The position numbers and the translations under genes were made by a program. From positions 17,091 to 81,090 of the forward strand of contig NZ_JAGGOY010000047.1 of NCBI RefSeq assembly GCF_018614095.1: 64,000 nt of DNA, read 5' to 3'. Below, one piece after another: positions 39,926 to 48,722 of this stretch; within the stretch, counting starts at the first letter, position 1; each line of letters opens with the position of its first letter. The DNA comes from Streptomyces sp. ISL-87. Its GTDB lineage: Bacteria; Actinomycetota; Actinomycetes; Streptomycetales; Streptomycetaceae. Under the pieces are notes generated by a model. The model was given only the letters and a program-made list of their open reading frames with translations, ran no database searches and was not told where the DNA came from.

Positions 39926-40237
39926 ATGAAGATCAAGAAGGGCGACCTGGTTCAGGTCATCACCGGTAAGGACAAGGGCAAGCAGGGCAAGGTCATCGTT
40001 GCCTTCCCCGCTGACAACCGCGTCCTCGTCGAGGGTGTCAACCGGGTCAAGAAGCACACCAAGGCTGCGCAGAACCAGGCCGGCGGCATTGTGATCACCG
40101 AGGCCCCGGTCCACGTGAGCAACGTTCAGCTGGTTGTGGAGAAGGACGGCAAGAAGGTCGTCACCCGCGTCGGCTACCGCTTCGACGACGAGGGCAACAA
40201 GATCCGCGTTGCCAAGCGGACGGGTGAGGACATCTGA
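39926..40237 (+). CDS. rplX: 50S ribosomal protein uL24
   Basis: The 103-residue KOW-domain protein initiates 50S assembly. It starts MKIKKGDLVQVITGKDKGKQ, the KOW motif. The ribosome-binding GGAGG lies inside the end of rplN. The TGA overlaps the rplE ATG. Confidence 0.98.
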   Translation: MKIKKGDLVQVITGKDKGKQGKVIVAFPADNRVLVEGVNRVKKHTKAAQNQAGGIVITEAPVHVSNVQLVVEKDGKKVVTRVGYRFDDEGNKIRVAKRTGEDI

Positions 40238-40788
40238 TGGCTACCACTCCGCGTCTCAAGACGAAGTACCGCGAGGACATCGCGGGCAAGCTGCGTGAGG
40301 AGTTCTCCTACGAGAACGTCATGCAGATCCCCGGTCTCGTGAAGATCGTGGTCAACATGGGTGTGGGCGACGCCGCCCGCGACTCCAAGCTGATCGACGG
40401 CGCCATCAAGGACCTGACGACGATCACCGGTCAGAAGCCGGCCGTCACGAAGGCCCGCAAGTCCATCGCGCAGTTCAAGCTGCGCGAGGGTCAGCCGATC
40501 GGCTGCCACGTCACCCTCCGTGGTGACCGCATGTGGGAGTTCCTGGACCGTACGCTGTCGCTCGCGCTGCCGCGTATCCGTGACTTCCGTGGTCTGTCGC
40601 CGAAGCAGTTCGACGGCCGTGGCAACTACACCTTCGGTCTCACGGAGCAGGTCATGTTCCACGAGATCGACCAGGACAAGATCGACCGTACCCGGGGTAT
40701 GGACATCACCGTGGTCACCACGGCGACCAACGACGCTGAGGGCCGCGCGCTCCTTCGTCACCTCGGCTTCCCCTTCAAGGAGGCGTAA
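40237..40788 (+). CDS. rplE: 50S ribosomal protein uL5
   Basis: The 183-residue L5 binds 5S rRNA and contacts P-site tRNA. It starts MATTPRLKTKYREDIAGKLR, with VVNMGVGDAARDSKLIDGAI near residues 37-56. Translation is coupled to rplX by TGATG. Confidence 0.98.
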   Translation: MATTPRLKTKYREDIAGKLREEFSYENVMQIPGLVKIVVNMGVGDAARDSKLIDGAIKDLTTITGQKPAVTKARKSIAQFKLREGQPIGCHVTLRGDRMWEFLDRTLSLALPRIRDFRGLSPKQFDGRGNYTFGLTEQVMFHEIDQDKIDRTRGMDITVVTTATNDAEGRALLRHLGFPFKEA

Positions 40789-40793
40789 GCGAG

Positions 40794-40979
40794 ATGGCGA
40801 AGAAGGCTCTCATCGCGAAGGCTGCCCGCAAGCCCAAGTTCGGTGTGCGTGCGTACACCCGCTGCCAGCGCTGCGGTCGTCCCCACTCCGTGTACCGCAA
40901 GTTCGGCCTGTGCCGCGTGTGCCTTCGTGAGATGGCTCACCGTGGCGAGCTGCCGGGCGTGACCAAGAGCTCCTGGTAA
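40794..40979 (+). CDS. rpsN: 30S ribosomal protein uS14, zinc-binding (type Z)
   Basis: The 61-residue S14 carries the zinc ligands C24, C27, C40 and C43 (TRCQRCG and LCRVC). This short zinc form is the housekeeping S14; longer zinc-free paralogues are usually encoded elsewhere. AAGGAGG overlaps the end of rplE. A structured 223-nt spacer follows before rpsH. Confidence 0.98.
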   Translation: MAKKALIAKAARKPKFGVRAYTRCQRCGRPHSVYRKFGLCRVCLREMAHRGELPGVTKSSW

Positions 40980-41037
40980 CTCCCCCTCGTCCTTCGGGAC
41001 TTGGGAAGTACCAGAGACTCTCGGTAAGCATCTGGTC

Positions 41038-41088
41038 GGCGGATGCCCGGCCCCGCATGCCTTAGGCTTGTGTGGTTGGGCGTCCGCC
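41038..41088 (+). promoter_or_regulatory. Long hairpin in the rpsN-rpsH spacer
   Basis: GGCGGATGCCC (41038-41048) pairs with GGGCGTCCGCC (41078-41088), with one G-U pair, around a 29-nt apical region that holds a small GCC/GGC stem. It lies 114 nt before rpsH. It could be a control RNA of the second half of the spc block. S8 is the repressor of this operon in E. coli, but no S8 site was proven here. Confidence 0.45.
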
Positions 41089-41202
41089 GCCCATAACGAC
41101 TTACTACGCCGTAGGTCCCCGCACCGCACCCGTCCCGCCACTGAGTGGGGAGAGGGATGGCGCATACAGGAAACCCCGGCGAGAGAGGCCGAAGGCCACT
41201 TC

Positions 41203-41601
41203 ATGACCATGACTGACCCGATCGCAGACATGCTCACTCGTCTGCGTAACGCTAACTCGGCGTACCACGACACCGTCGTGATGCCGCACAGCAAGATCAA
41301 GTCGCACATCGCAGAGATCCTCAAGCAGGAGGGTTTCATCACCGGCTGGAAGGTCGAGGACGCCGAGGTCGGCAAGAACCTCGTCCTCGAGCTGAAGTTC
41401 GGGCCGAACCGTGAGCGCTCCATCGCGGGCATCAAGCGGATCTCGAAGCCCGGTCTGCGTGTGTACGCGAAGTCCACCAACCTGCCGAAGGTGCTCGGCG
41501 GCCTGGGCGTGGCGATCATCTCCACGTCCCACGGTCTCCTCACCGGACAGCAGGCAGGCAAGAAGGGCGTAGGTGGGGAAGTCCTCGCCTACGTCTGGTA
41601 G
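41203..41601 (+). CDS. rpsH: 30S ribosomal protein uS8
   Basis: The 132-residue S8 binds central 16S rRNA and in E. coli represses the spc operon. ATG 41203 gives MTMTDPIADMLTRLRNANSA and the normal length; the longer frame extends into the structured spacer. GAAGG lies 7-8 nt upstream. The C-terminal STSHGLLTGQQAGKKGVGGE is typical. Confidence 0.97.
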   Translation: MTMTDPIADMLTRLRNANSAYHDTVVMPHSKIKSHIAEILKQEGFITGWKVEDAEVGKNLVLELKFGPNRERSIAGIKRISKPGLRVYAKSTNLPKVLGGLGVAIISTSHGLLTGQQAGKKGVGGEVLAYVW

Positions 41602-41621
41602 TCGGGAACGGAGGAAAAGCA

Positions 41622-42161
41622 ATGTCGCGAATCGGCAAGCTCCCCATCCAGGTTCCCGCCGGTGTGGACGTCACCATCGATGGCCGCACGGTCGCGGTGA
41701 AGGGCCCCAAGGGTTCCCTCTCGCACACCGTCGCCGCGCCGATCGAGATCGTCAAGGGTGAGGACGGCGTTCTGAACGTCACCCGCCCGAACGACGAGCG
41801 TCAGAACAAGGCCCTGCACGGCCTGTCCCGCACGCTGGTGGCGAACATGATCACCGGTGTGACCACGGGATACGTCAAGGCTCTCGAGATCAGCGGTGTC
41901 GGTTACCGCGTCGCCGCGAAGGGCTCCGACCTGGAGTTCCAGCTTGGTTACAGCCACCCGATCCTGATCGAGGCGCCCGAGGGCATCTCCTTCAAGGTCG
42001 AGTCGCCCACCAAGTTCTCGGTCGAGGGCATCGACAAGCAGAAGGTCGGCGAGGTCGCCGCCAACATCCGCAAGCTGCGGAAGCCCGACCCGTACAAGGC
42101 CAAGGGTGTCAAGTACGCCGGCGAAGTCATCCGCCGCAAGGTCGGAAAGGCTGGTAAGTAG
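41622..42161 (+). CDS. rplF: 50S ribosomal protein uL6
   Basis: The 179-residue L6 supports the sarcin-ricin region and factor binding. It starts MSRIGKLPIQVPAGVDVTID and ends with the conserved PDPYKAKGVKYAGEVIRRKV motif. GGAGG precedes the ATG. Confidence 0.98.
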   Translation: MSRIGKLPIQVPAGVDVTIDGRTVAVKGPKGSLSHTVAAPIEIVKGEDGVLNVTRPNDERQNKALHGLSRTLVANMITGVTTGYVKALEISGVGYRVAAKGSDLEFQLGYSHPILIEAPEGISFKVESPTKFSVEGIDKQKVGEVAANIRKLRKPDPYKAKGVKYAGEVIRRKVGKAGK

Positions 42162-42163
42162 CC

Positions 42164-42547
42164 ATGGCATACGGTGTGAAGATCGCCAAGGGCGACGCGT
42201 ACAAGCGCGCTGCCAAGGCTCGCCGCCACATCCGCATCCGCAAGAACGTCTCGGGTACGGCGGAGCGTCCGCGCCTCGTCGTGACGCGTTCCAACCGCAA
42301 CATCGTTGCTCAGGTCATCGACGACCTCCAGGGTCACACCCTGGCGTCCGCGTCGACCCTGGACACCTCGATCCGCGGTGGCGAAGGCGACAAGAGCGCC
42401 CAGGCCAAGGCCGTCGGCGCACTCGTCGCCGAGCGTGCCAAGGCTGCGGGTGTCGAGACCGTCGTGTTCGACCGCGGTGGCAACCGATACGCCGGGCGCA
42501 TTGCCGCTCTGGCTGACGCCGCCCGCGAAGCCGGGCTGAAGTTCTAA
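42164..42547 (+). CDS. rplR: 50S ribosomal protein uL18
   Basis: The 127-residue L18 binds 5S rRNA with L5. It shows an N-terminal basic tail followed by RPRLVVTRSNRNIVAQVIDD (about residues 34-53) and FDRGGNRYAGRIAALADAAR near the C-terminus. It starts 2 nt after the rplF stop. Confidence 0.98.
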   Translation: MAYGVKIAKGDAYKRAAKARRHIRIRKNVSGTAERPRLVVTRSNRNIVAQVIDDLQGHTLASASTLDTSIRGGEGDKSAQAKAVGALVAERAKAAGVETVVFDRGGNRYAGRIAALADAAREAGLKF

Positions 42548-42592
42548 GCCCCGGTTCCGGGACTCACGGACGTAACAGAGAGAGGTAATCCA

Positions 42593-43195
42593 ATGGCTGG
42601 ACCCCAGCGCCGCGGAAGCGGTGCCGGTGGCGGCGAGCGGCGGGACCGGAAGGGTCGCGAGGGTGGCCCTGCCGCCGAGAAGACCGCTTACGTTGAGCGC
42701 GTTGTCGCGATCAACCGCGTCGCCAAGGTTGTCAAGGGTGGTCGCCGCTTCAGCTTCACCGCGCTGGTCGTGGTGGGCGACGGTGACGGCACTGTAGGTG
42801 TCGGTTACGGCAAGGCCAAGGAAGTTCCCGCGGCCATCGCCAAGGGTGTCGAGGAAGCCAAGAAGAGCTTCTTCAAGGTTCCGCGCATCCAGGGCACGAT
42901 CCCTCACCCGATCACGGGCGAGCGTGCCGCTGGCGTCGTGCTCCTGAAACCGGCTTCCCCCGGTACCGGTGTTATCGCCGGTGGCCCGGTGCGCGCCGTT
43001 CTGGAGTGCGCCGGCGTTCACGACATCCTGTCGAAGTCGCTCGGCTCTTCGAACGCGATCAACATCGTGCACGCGACCGTGGCGGCCCTCAAGGGCCTGC
43101 AGCGTCCCGAGGAGATCGCGGCTCGCCGCGGTCTGCCCCTCGAGGACGTCGCCCCCGCGGCCCTGCTTCGTGCACGTGCTGGGGCGGGTGCGTAA
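42593..43195 (+). CDS. rpsE: 30S ribosomal protein uS5
   Basis: The 200-residue S5 controls decoding accuracy and mRNA unwinding at the entry site. The N-terminal double-stranded-RNA-binding fold includes VKGGRRFSFTALVVVGDGDG (about residues 47-66), the region where spectinomycin-resistant changes occur; it looks ordinary. A long Gly/Arg-rich N-terminus is present. Its TAA overlaps the rpmD ATG. Confidence 0.98.
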   Translation: MAGPQRRGSGAGGGERRDRKGREGGPAAEKTAYVERVVAINRVAKVVKGGRRFSFTALVVVGDGDGTVGVGYGKAKEVPAAIAKGVEEAKKSFFKVPRIQGTIPHPITGERAAGVVLLKPASPGTGVIAGGPVRAVLECAGVHDILSKSLGSSNAINIVHATVAALKGLQRPEEIAARRGLPLEDVAPAALLRARAGAGA

Positions 43196-43377
43196 TGGCT
43201 CGCCTCAAGATCACGCAGACGAAGTCGTACATCGGCAGCAAGCAGAACCACCGCGACACTCTGCGTTCGCTCGGGCTCAAGCGCCTGAACGACGTGGTCG
43301 TCAAGGAGGACCGCCCCGAGTTCCGCGGAATGGTTCACACCGTCCGCCACCTCGTGACGGTTGAGGAGGTTGACTAA
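43195..43377 (+). CDS. rpmD: 50S ribosomal protein uL30
   Basis: The 60-residue protein starts at the ATG overlapping the rpsE stop (TAATG): MARLKITQTKSYIGSKQNHR. The family signature HRDTLRSLGLKRLNDVVVK follows. It is coupled to rpsE and immediately precedes rplO. Confidence 0.97.
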   Translation: MARLKITQTKSYIGSKQNHRDTLRSLGLKRLNDVVVKEDRPEFRGMVHTVRHLVTVEEVD

Positions 43378-43378
43378 C

Positions 43379-43834
43379 ATGGCTGAGAACAGCCCGCTGA
43401 AGGCCCACAACCTCCGTCCCGCCCCCGGTGCCAAGACCGCGAAGACCCGTGTCGGTCGTGGTGAGGCGTCGAAGGGTAAGACGGCCGGTCGTGGTACGAA
43501 GGGCCAGAAGGCCCGCTACCAGATCCCGCAGCGCTTCGAGGGCGGGCAGATGCCCCTCCACATGCGCCTGCCGAAGCTCAAGGGCTTCAAGAACCCGTTC
43601 CGCACCGAGTTCCAGGTTGTCAACCTGGACAAGCTCGGCGCGCTCTACCCCGAGGGTGGAGAAGTCACGGTGGCCGACCTGGTCGCCAAGGGCGCGGTTC
43701 GCAAGAACAGCCTCGTCAAGGTCCTGGGCCAGGGCGAGATCTCCGTGGCGCTGACGGTTTCGGTTGACGCCGTTTCCGCCTCCGCCAAGGAGAAGATTGC
43801 CGCTGCCGGCGGCACTGTCACCGAGCTCGTCTAA
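43379..43834 (+). CDS. rplO: 50S ribosomal protein uL15
   Basis: The 151-residue L15 is a late assembly protein of the 50S core. ATG 43379 lies just after the rpmD stop and starts MAENSPLKAHNLRPAPGAKT. The Gly/Arg/Lys-rich region GRGTKGQKARYQIPQRFEGG follows. A strong terminator comes 34 nt after its stop, separating it from secY. Confidence 0.97.
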   Translation: MAENSPLKAHNLRPAPGAKTAKTRVGRGEASKGKTAGRGTKGQKARYQIPQRFEGGQMPLHMRLPKLKGFKNPFRTEFQVVNLDKLGALYPEGGEVTVADLVAKGAVRKNSLVKVLGQGEISVALTVSVDAVSASAKEKIAAAGGTVTELV

Positions 43835-43867
43835 GACGAAACTCAGTGATTAATAGCTGAAACCCGA

Positions 43868-43899
43868 CCGGGGATGCCTCACATATGGGGCATCCCCGG
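43868..43899 (+). terminator. Terminator between rplO and secY
   Basis: CCGGGGATGCC pairs perfectly with GGCATCCCCGG around a 10-nt loop. GTTGGTCGTTCC follows. secY therefore probably has its own promoter in the next 120 nt. Confidence 0.82.
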
Positions 43900-44020
43900 T
43901 TGGTCGTTCCACGGGGGGCGCAGTCGCCGGTAAGGTGGCCTGCACCTTTGCTTGTACGTATTCGTCGATCCCTCAGACCGTCACCTCTGACGCAGTAGCG
44001 CGGGGGTCGCAGGAGGCACC

Positions 44021-45337
44021 GTGCTCACCGCGTTCGCCCGGGCGTTCAAGACGCCCGACCTGCGCAAGAAGCTGCTCTTCACGCTCGGCATCATCGTGCT
44101 GTTCCGGCTCGGGTCCCACATCCCGGTACCCGGCGTGAGCTACAAGGCCGTACAGATCTGTGTAGACCAGGCATCCGGCCAGAACGGCGGACTCTTCGGC
44201 CTGGTCAACATGTTCAGCGGCGGTGCGCTGCTGCAGATCACGATCTTCGCGCTCGGCATCATGCCGTACATCACGGCGAGCATCATCCTGCAGCTGCTGA
44301 CCGTGGTCATCCCGAAGCTGGAGAACCTCAAAAAAGAGGGTCAGTCCGGCACGGCGAAGATCACTCAGTACACGCGCTATCTGACGGTCGCGCTCGCGAT
44401 TCTTCAGGGCACCGGCCTTGTGGCCACCGCCAAGACCGGCGCGCTCTTCCCGTCTTGCTCGGCCGCCCAGCAGATCGTGCCGGACCGTTCGATCTTCACC
44501 ATGATCACCATGGTGATCACCATGACCGCCGGTACCTGTGTCGTCATGTGGCTCGGTGAGCTCGTCACCGACCGCGGCATCGGCAACGGCATGTCGATCC
44601 TGATGTTCATCTCGATTGCCGCCGGCTTCATCGGAGCCATGTGGCGGATCAAGCTCCAGGGCAAGATCGCGGACGGCTGGGTCGAGTTCGGCGTGGTCAT
44701 CCTGGTCGGCCTCGCGATGGTCGCCCTGGTGGTCTTCGTCGAGCAGGCGCAACGCCGGATTCCGGTCCAGTACGCGAAGCGCATGATCGGTCGCCGTGCG
44801 TACGGCGGCACGTCGACCTACATCCCGCTCAAGGTGAACCAGGCGGGTGTGATCCCCGTCATCTTCGCCTCGTCGCTGCTGTACATCCCGGCGCTGATCG
44901 TTCAGTTCAGCGGTTCGACCGCCGGCTGGGCGACCTGGATCAACAAGCACTTCGTCAAGGGCGACCACCCGTACTACATCGCCGCCTACTTCCTCCTGAT
45001 CGTTTTCTTCGCGTTCTTCTACGTGGCGATTTCGTTCAACCCCGAGGAAGTTGCAGACAACATGAAGAAGTATGGTGGGTTCATCCCGGGCATCCGCGCC
45101 GGCCGGCCTACCGCCGAGTACCTGAGCTACGTGCTCAACCGGATCACCTGGCCGGGGTCGCTGTACCTGGGTCTCATCGCTCTTGTGCCGACGATGGCGT
45201 TGGCGGGCTTCGGCGCGAACCAGAACTTCCCCTTCGGTGGGACGAGCATCCTGATCATCGTGGGTGTGGGTCTGGAGACCGTGAAGCAGATCGAGAGCCA
45301 GCTCCAGCAGCGCAATTACGAAGGGTTCCTCCGCTGA
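44021..45337 (+). CDS. secY: Preprotein translocase channel subunit SecY
   Basis: The 438-residue SecY has about ten membrane spans and forms the protein-conducting channel with SecE and SecG. GTG 44021 follows AGGAGG. The first span is LLFTLGIIVLFRLGSHIPVP. The plug region lies near LVNMFSGGALLQITIFALGI, and the cytosolic loop with QRRIPVQYAKRMIGR (about residues 247-261) receives ribosome and SecA. Its TGA overlaps the adk ATG. Confidence 0.98.
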   Translation: MLTAFARAFKTPDLRKKLLFTLGIIVLFRLGSHIPVPGVSYKAVQICVDQASGQNGGLFGLVNMFSGGALLQITIFALGIMPYITASIILQLLTVVIPKLENLKKEGQSGTAKITQYTRYLTVALAILQGTGLVATAKTGALFPSCSAAQQIVPDRSIFTMITMVITMTAGTCVVMWLGELVTDRGIGNGMSILMFISIAAGFIGAMWRIKLQGKIADGWVEFGVVILVGLAMVALVVFVEQAQRRIPVQYAKRMIGRRAYGGTSTYIPLKVNQAGVIPVIFASSLLYIPALIVQFSGSTAGWATWINKHFVKGDHPYYIAAYFLLIVFFAFFYVAISFNPEEVADNMKKYGGFIPGIRAGRPTAEYLSYVLNRITWPGSLYLGLIALVPTMALAGFGANQNFPFGGTSILIIVGVGLETVKQIESQLQQRNYEGFLR

Positions 45338-45984
45338 TGCGAATCGTCCTCGTCGGGCCTCCCGGTGCGGGCAAGGGAACGCAGGCCGCGTTCCTTGCCA
45401 AGAACCTGTCGATCCCGCACATCTCCACGGGTGACCTCTTCCGCGCCAACATCAGCCAGGGCACCGAGCTCGGCAAGAGCGCGAAGTCGTACATGGACGC
45501 CGGTGAGCTCGTCCCCGACTCGGTCACCATCGGTATGGCCAAGGACCGGATGGAGCAGCCGGACGCCGCGAACGGCTTCCTGCTTGACGGCTTCCCGCGC
45601 AACCTCTCGCAGGCCGAGGCGCTCGACGACATCCTCAAGGCCGCCGGCCTGAGCCTGGATGCCGTCCTCGACCTGGAGGTCGAGGAGGACGAGGTGGTCA
45701 AGCGCATCGCCGGCCGCCGGATCTGCCGCAAGGACTCCGCGCACGTCTTCCACGTCACGTACGCCCCGCCGAAGGCCGACGGCGTCTGCGACGTCTGCGG
45801 CGGCGAGCTGTACCAGCGCGGCGATGACTCGGAGGCGACGGTCCGCAACCGGCTGGCCGTCTACCACACGGAGACCGAGCCGATCATCGACTACTACAAG
45901 GCCCAGGGTCTTGTGTCGACCATCCCCGCCCTCGGCGAGGTCAAGGACGTCACGCAGCGCGCGATGGACGCCCTCAAGAAGTAG
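45337..45984 (+). CDS. adk: Adenylate kinase
   Basis: It converts ATP and AMP to two ADP. The 215-residue long-form enzyme shows the P-loop GPPGAGKGT (7-15), the AMP site STGDLFR and LDGFPRN. The lid contains C130, C151 and C154, three of the four ligands of a zinc-type lid; the fourth position is not Cys, so zinc may be absent or use another residue. Translation is coupled to secY by TGATG. A GC-rich hairpin follows the gene. Confidence 0.97.
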   Translation: MRIVLVGPPGAGKGTQAAFLAKNLSIPHISTGDLFRANISQGTELGKSAKSYMDAGELVPDSVTIGMAKDRMEQPDAANGFLLDGFPRNLSQAEALDDILKAAGLSLDAVLDLEVEEDEVVKRIAGRRICRKDSAHVFHVTYAPPKADGVCDVCGGELYQRGDDSEATVRNRLAVYHTETEPIIDYYKAQGLVSTIPALGEVKDVTQRAMDALKK

Positions 45985-46012
45985 TACCGAGTAGTACCCC
46001 TGTTGTGCAGGT

Positions 46013-46044
46013 ACGGCCGCGGTGTCCCAGGACGCCGCGGCCGT
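46013..46044 (+). terminator. Hairpin terminator after adk
   Basis: ACGGCCGCGG pairs perfectly with CCGCGGCCGT, and the stem extends inward through GTCC/GGAC to a tiny loop. CTGCGT follows. It divides secY-adk from map. Confidence 0.72.
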
Positions 46045-46158
46045 CTGCGTGACGCGGATGGTGACGACCTCAGCCAATAATTGAGGAACCACAGCGGAGA
46101 GCAAGCACCTCCGCGAGAGCGGCGGCGGTTTAGCCGCAGAGAAGGGCAGGCACTCTCC

Positions 46159-46995
46159 ATGGTCCAGATCAAGACCCCCGAGCAGATCGCGAAGATGCGC
46201 GAGGCAGGGTTGGTCGTCGCCGCGATCCACACGGCGACCCGTGAGGCGGCCGTTCCGGGCGCCACGACGCGGGATCTGGACATGGTGGCCCGGAAGGTCA
46301 TCGCCGACGCGGGGGCCAAGTCGAACTTCCTCGGGTACGGCGGCTTCCCCGCGACCATCTGCACCTCGGTGAACGAGGTCGTCGTCCACGGCATCCCGGA
46401 CGACAAGACGGTCCTCAAGGACGGCGACATCATCTCGATCGACGCCGGCGCGATCGTGGACGGCTGGCACGGCGACGCCGCGTACACCGCCTTCGTGGGC
46501 ACTGGGCACGCGCCTGAGCTGCTGGAGCTCTCCCGGGTGACCGAGGAGTCCATGTGGGCCGGCATCGCCGCCATGAAGCTCGGCAACCGCCTCGTGGACA
46601 TCTCCAAGGCGATCGAGCAGTACATCCGCCGCCAGCCCCGTCCCTCCACCGGCAAGTACGGGATCATCGAGGACTACGGCGGCCACGGCATCGGGTCCGA
46701 GATGCACATGGACCCGCACCTGCTGAACTACGTCTCGCGCAAGCGGGGCAAGGGGATCAAGCTGGTCCCGGGCGTCTGCCTGGCGATCGAGCCGATGGTC
46801 TCCCTGGGCACCGCCCAGACGGAGGTCCTGGCGGACGACTGGACGGTCATCACGACGGACGGCACCTGGTCCTCGCACTGGGAGCACTCCATCGCCCTGA
46901 CCGAGGCCGGGCCCATCGTCCTGACCAGTCCGGACTGCGGCAAGGCGAAGCTGGCGGAGTACGGGGTGACCACCGCGCCGGATCCGCTGGCGTAG
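46159..46995 (+). CDS. map: Methionine aminopeptidase, type I
   Basis: It removes the initiator Met from new proteins. The 278-residue enzyme shows all five metal ligands: D95, D106, H176, E211 and E242, and the substrate His78 (VVHGIPDD). ATG 46159 gives the family start MVQIKTPEQIAKMREAGLVV; the upstream in-frame ATG adds 26 basic residues with no support. It lies between adk and infA, the conserved order in actinobacteria. Confidence 0.96.
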   Translation: MVQIKTPEQIAKMREAGLVVAAIHTATREAAVPGATTRDLDMVARKVIADAGAKSNFLGYGGFPATICTSVNEVVVHGIPDDKTVLKDGDIISIDAGAIVDGWHGDAAYTAFVGTGHAPELLELSRVTEESMWAGIAAMKLGNRLVDISKAIEQYIRRQPRPSTGKYGIIEDYGGHGIGSEMHMDPHLLNYVSRKRGKGIKLVPGVCLAIEPMVSLGTAQTEVLADDWTVITTDGTWSSHWEHSIALTEAGPIVLTSPDCGKAKLAEYGVTTAPDPLA

Positions 46996-47133
46996 TGATC
47001 TACACTCTGGGGCAAACTTTCCGGATTCGTCTTTCTGGGTGCCCTGACGTAGACTGACTCGTCGGCTCTCGTGCATTTCCATGCCCTGCATGGGCGCGTA
47101 GCCGATCAAGGTAGCCGATTCGAAAGGCGAAGC

Positions 47134-47355
47134 GTGGCCAAGAAGCAAGGTGCCATCGAAATCGAGGGCACCGTGATCGAGTCCCTCCCGAACGCGATGT
47201 TCAAGGTGGAACTCCAGAACGGTCACAAGGTCCTCGCGCACATCAGCGGCAAGATGCGGATGCACTACATCCGAATCCTCCCTGATGACCGGGTTGTGGT
47301 GGAGCTTTCCCCGTACGACCTGACGCGTGGCCGGATCGTCTACCGATACAAGTAG
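47134..47355 (+). CDS. infA: Translation initiation factor IF-1
   Basis: The 73-residue OB-fold factor occupies the A site during initiation. GTG 47134 follows GAAAGGCGA and gives MAKKQGAIEIEGTVIESLPN. The upstream TAGACT at 47050-47055 is a possible -10 box. It begins the alpha block infA-rpmJ-rpsM-rpsK-rpoA-rplQ. Confidence 0.97.
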   Translation: MAKKQGAIEIEGTVIESLPNAMFKVELQNGHKVLAHISGKMRMHYIRILPDDRVVVELSPYDLTRGRIVYRYK

Positions 47356-47429
47356 ATCTTGTCTTCACTCCGTCTGGGGCGTCTTGTCCTGGCGCGGGTG
47401 GTGGCACTGACCCGGAGAACCTCACCAAC

Positions 47430-47543
47430 ATGAAGGTCAAGCCGAGCGTCAAGAAGATCTGCGACAAGTGCAAGGTGATCCGCCGTCACGGTCGGGTCAT
47501 GGTCATCTGCGACAACCTGCGCCACAAGCAGCGCCAGGGCTGA
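47430..47543 (+). CDS. rpmJ: 50S ribosomal protein bL36 (zinc-binding form)
   Basis: This is a 37-residue protein, starting MKVKPSVKKICDKC and ending LRHKQRQG. Zinc ligands C11, C14, C27 and H32 are all present, so it is the zinc form. GGAGA lies 11 nt upstream of the ATG. It sits between infA and rpsM, its conserved position. Confidence 0.97.
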   Translation: MKVKPSVKKICDKCKVIRRHGRVMVICDNLRHKQRQG

Positions 47544-47743
47544 CGCACGCCGACCGACCTGCACTACGCAGTTCTTCGCGCGACGTAAGAAAAACGTACA
47601 TACGCAGAGCCCGCCCAGCCCTGAACGGGGCCGGCGGCACCTCCGGCGGGGGCCGGGGACTCGGACGTACCACCACCCATCAGGCGTGGTCGGCGGTCGG
47701 GAGTGGCACTGCGGAAGACCCCCGAACACACAGGAGCCATTGA

Positions 47744-48124
47744 ATGGCACGCGTTTCCGGTGTTGACATCCCGCGCGAAAAGCGTGTGGAGATCGCACTT
47801 ACCTACGTCTTCGGTGTCGGTCGCACCCGGTCCAAGGAAATCCTTGAGGCCACCGGTGTGAACCCGAACACCCGCGTTCGTGACCTGGCCGAAGAGGACC
47901 TGGTCAAGATCCGCGAGTACGTGGACGCCAACCTCCGCACCGAGGGTGACCTCCGCCGCGAGATCCAGGCCGACATCCGCCGCAAGGTGGAGATCCAGTG
48001 CTACCAGGGCATTCGTCACCGTCGTGGCCTGCCCGTGCACGGCCAGCGCACCAGCACGAACGCCCGTACCCGCAAGGGTCCGCGTCGCGCGATCGCCGGT
48101 AAGAAGAAGCCGGGCAAGAAGTAG
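47744..48124 (+). CDS. rpsM: 30S ribosomal protein uS13
   Basis: The 126-residue S13 contacts P-site tRNA and bridges to L5. It starts MARVSGVDIPREKRVEIALT and ends in the basic tail ARTRKGPRRAIAGKKKPGKK. CAGGAG precedes the ATG. A 200-nt spacer from rpmJ contains no other gene. Confidence 0.98.
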   Translation: MARVSGVDIPREKRVEIALTYVFGVGRTRSKEILEATGVNPNTRVRDLAEEDLVKIREYVDANLRTEGDLRREIQADIRRKVEIQCYQGIRHRRGLPVHGQRTSTNARTRKGPRRAIAGKKKPGKK

Positions 48125-48178
48125 TCCTGTTCAGCGGTCTTGCGCTGTAGGACCGACCACCTCCCGTAGGAGATTTAG

Positions 48179-48583
48179 ATGCCCCCCAAGGGTCGTCAGG
48201 GCGCTGCCAAGAAGGTGCGCCGCAAGGAAAAGAAGAACGTCGCTCACGGGCACGCCCACATCAAGAGCACGTTCAACAACACCATCGTTTCGATCACCGA
48301 CCCCTCGGGCAACGTGATCTCCTGGGCCTCCGCCGGCCACGTCGGCTTCAAGGGCTCGCGCAAGTCCACCCCCTTCGCCGCGCAGATGGCCGCCGAGTCG
48401 GCCGCCCGCCGCGCGCAGGAGCACGGCATGCGCAAGGTTGACGTCTTCGTCAAGGGTCCGGGCTCCGGCCGCGAGACCGCGATCCGCTCCCTCCAGGCCA
48501 CCGGCCTCGAGGTCGGCTCGATCCAGGACGTCACCCCCACCCCGCACAACGGCTGCCGCCCGCCGAAGCGCCGCCGCGTCTGA
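48179..48583 (+). CDS. rpsK: 30S ribosomal protein uS11
   Basis: The 134-residue S11 lies on the 30S platform. It starts MPPKGRQGAAKKVRRKEKKN and has the conserved GHAHIKSTFNNTIVSITDPS. TAGGAG precedes the ATG. A hairpin separates it from rpoA. Confidence 0.98.
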   Translation: MPPKGRQGAAKKVRRKEKKNVAHGHAHIKSTFNNTIVSITDPSGNVISWASAGHVGFKGSRKSTPFAAQMAAESAARRAQEHGMRKVDVFVKGPGSGRETAIRSLQATGLEVGSIQDVTPTPHNGCRPPKRRRV

Positions 48584-48615
48584 CGCAGCGGACGCCTGTG
48601 CGTCTTTGAGTGTCC

Positions 48616-48651
48616 GGGCGGTACGAACCCCTTCGGGGGGACGTGCCGCCC
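48616..48651 (+). other. Hairpin in the rpsK-rpoA spacer
   Basis: GGGCGGTACG pairs with CGTGCCGCCC (one G-U pair), with an inner CCCC/GGGG stem. No U-tract follows. It may partly uncouple rpoA from the ribosomal protein genes or stabilise the upstream mRNA. Confidence 0.6.
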
Positions 48652-48722
48652 GTACCCTTGCTGTAAGTGCTGTACCCGTCGGGCGTCAAATAGTGGGCGT
48701 CCACGAATGAAGGAACACAGAC

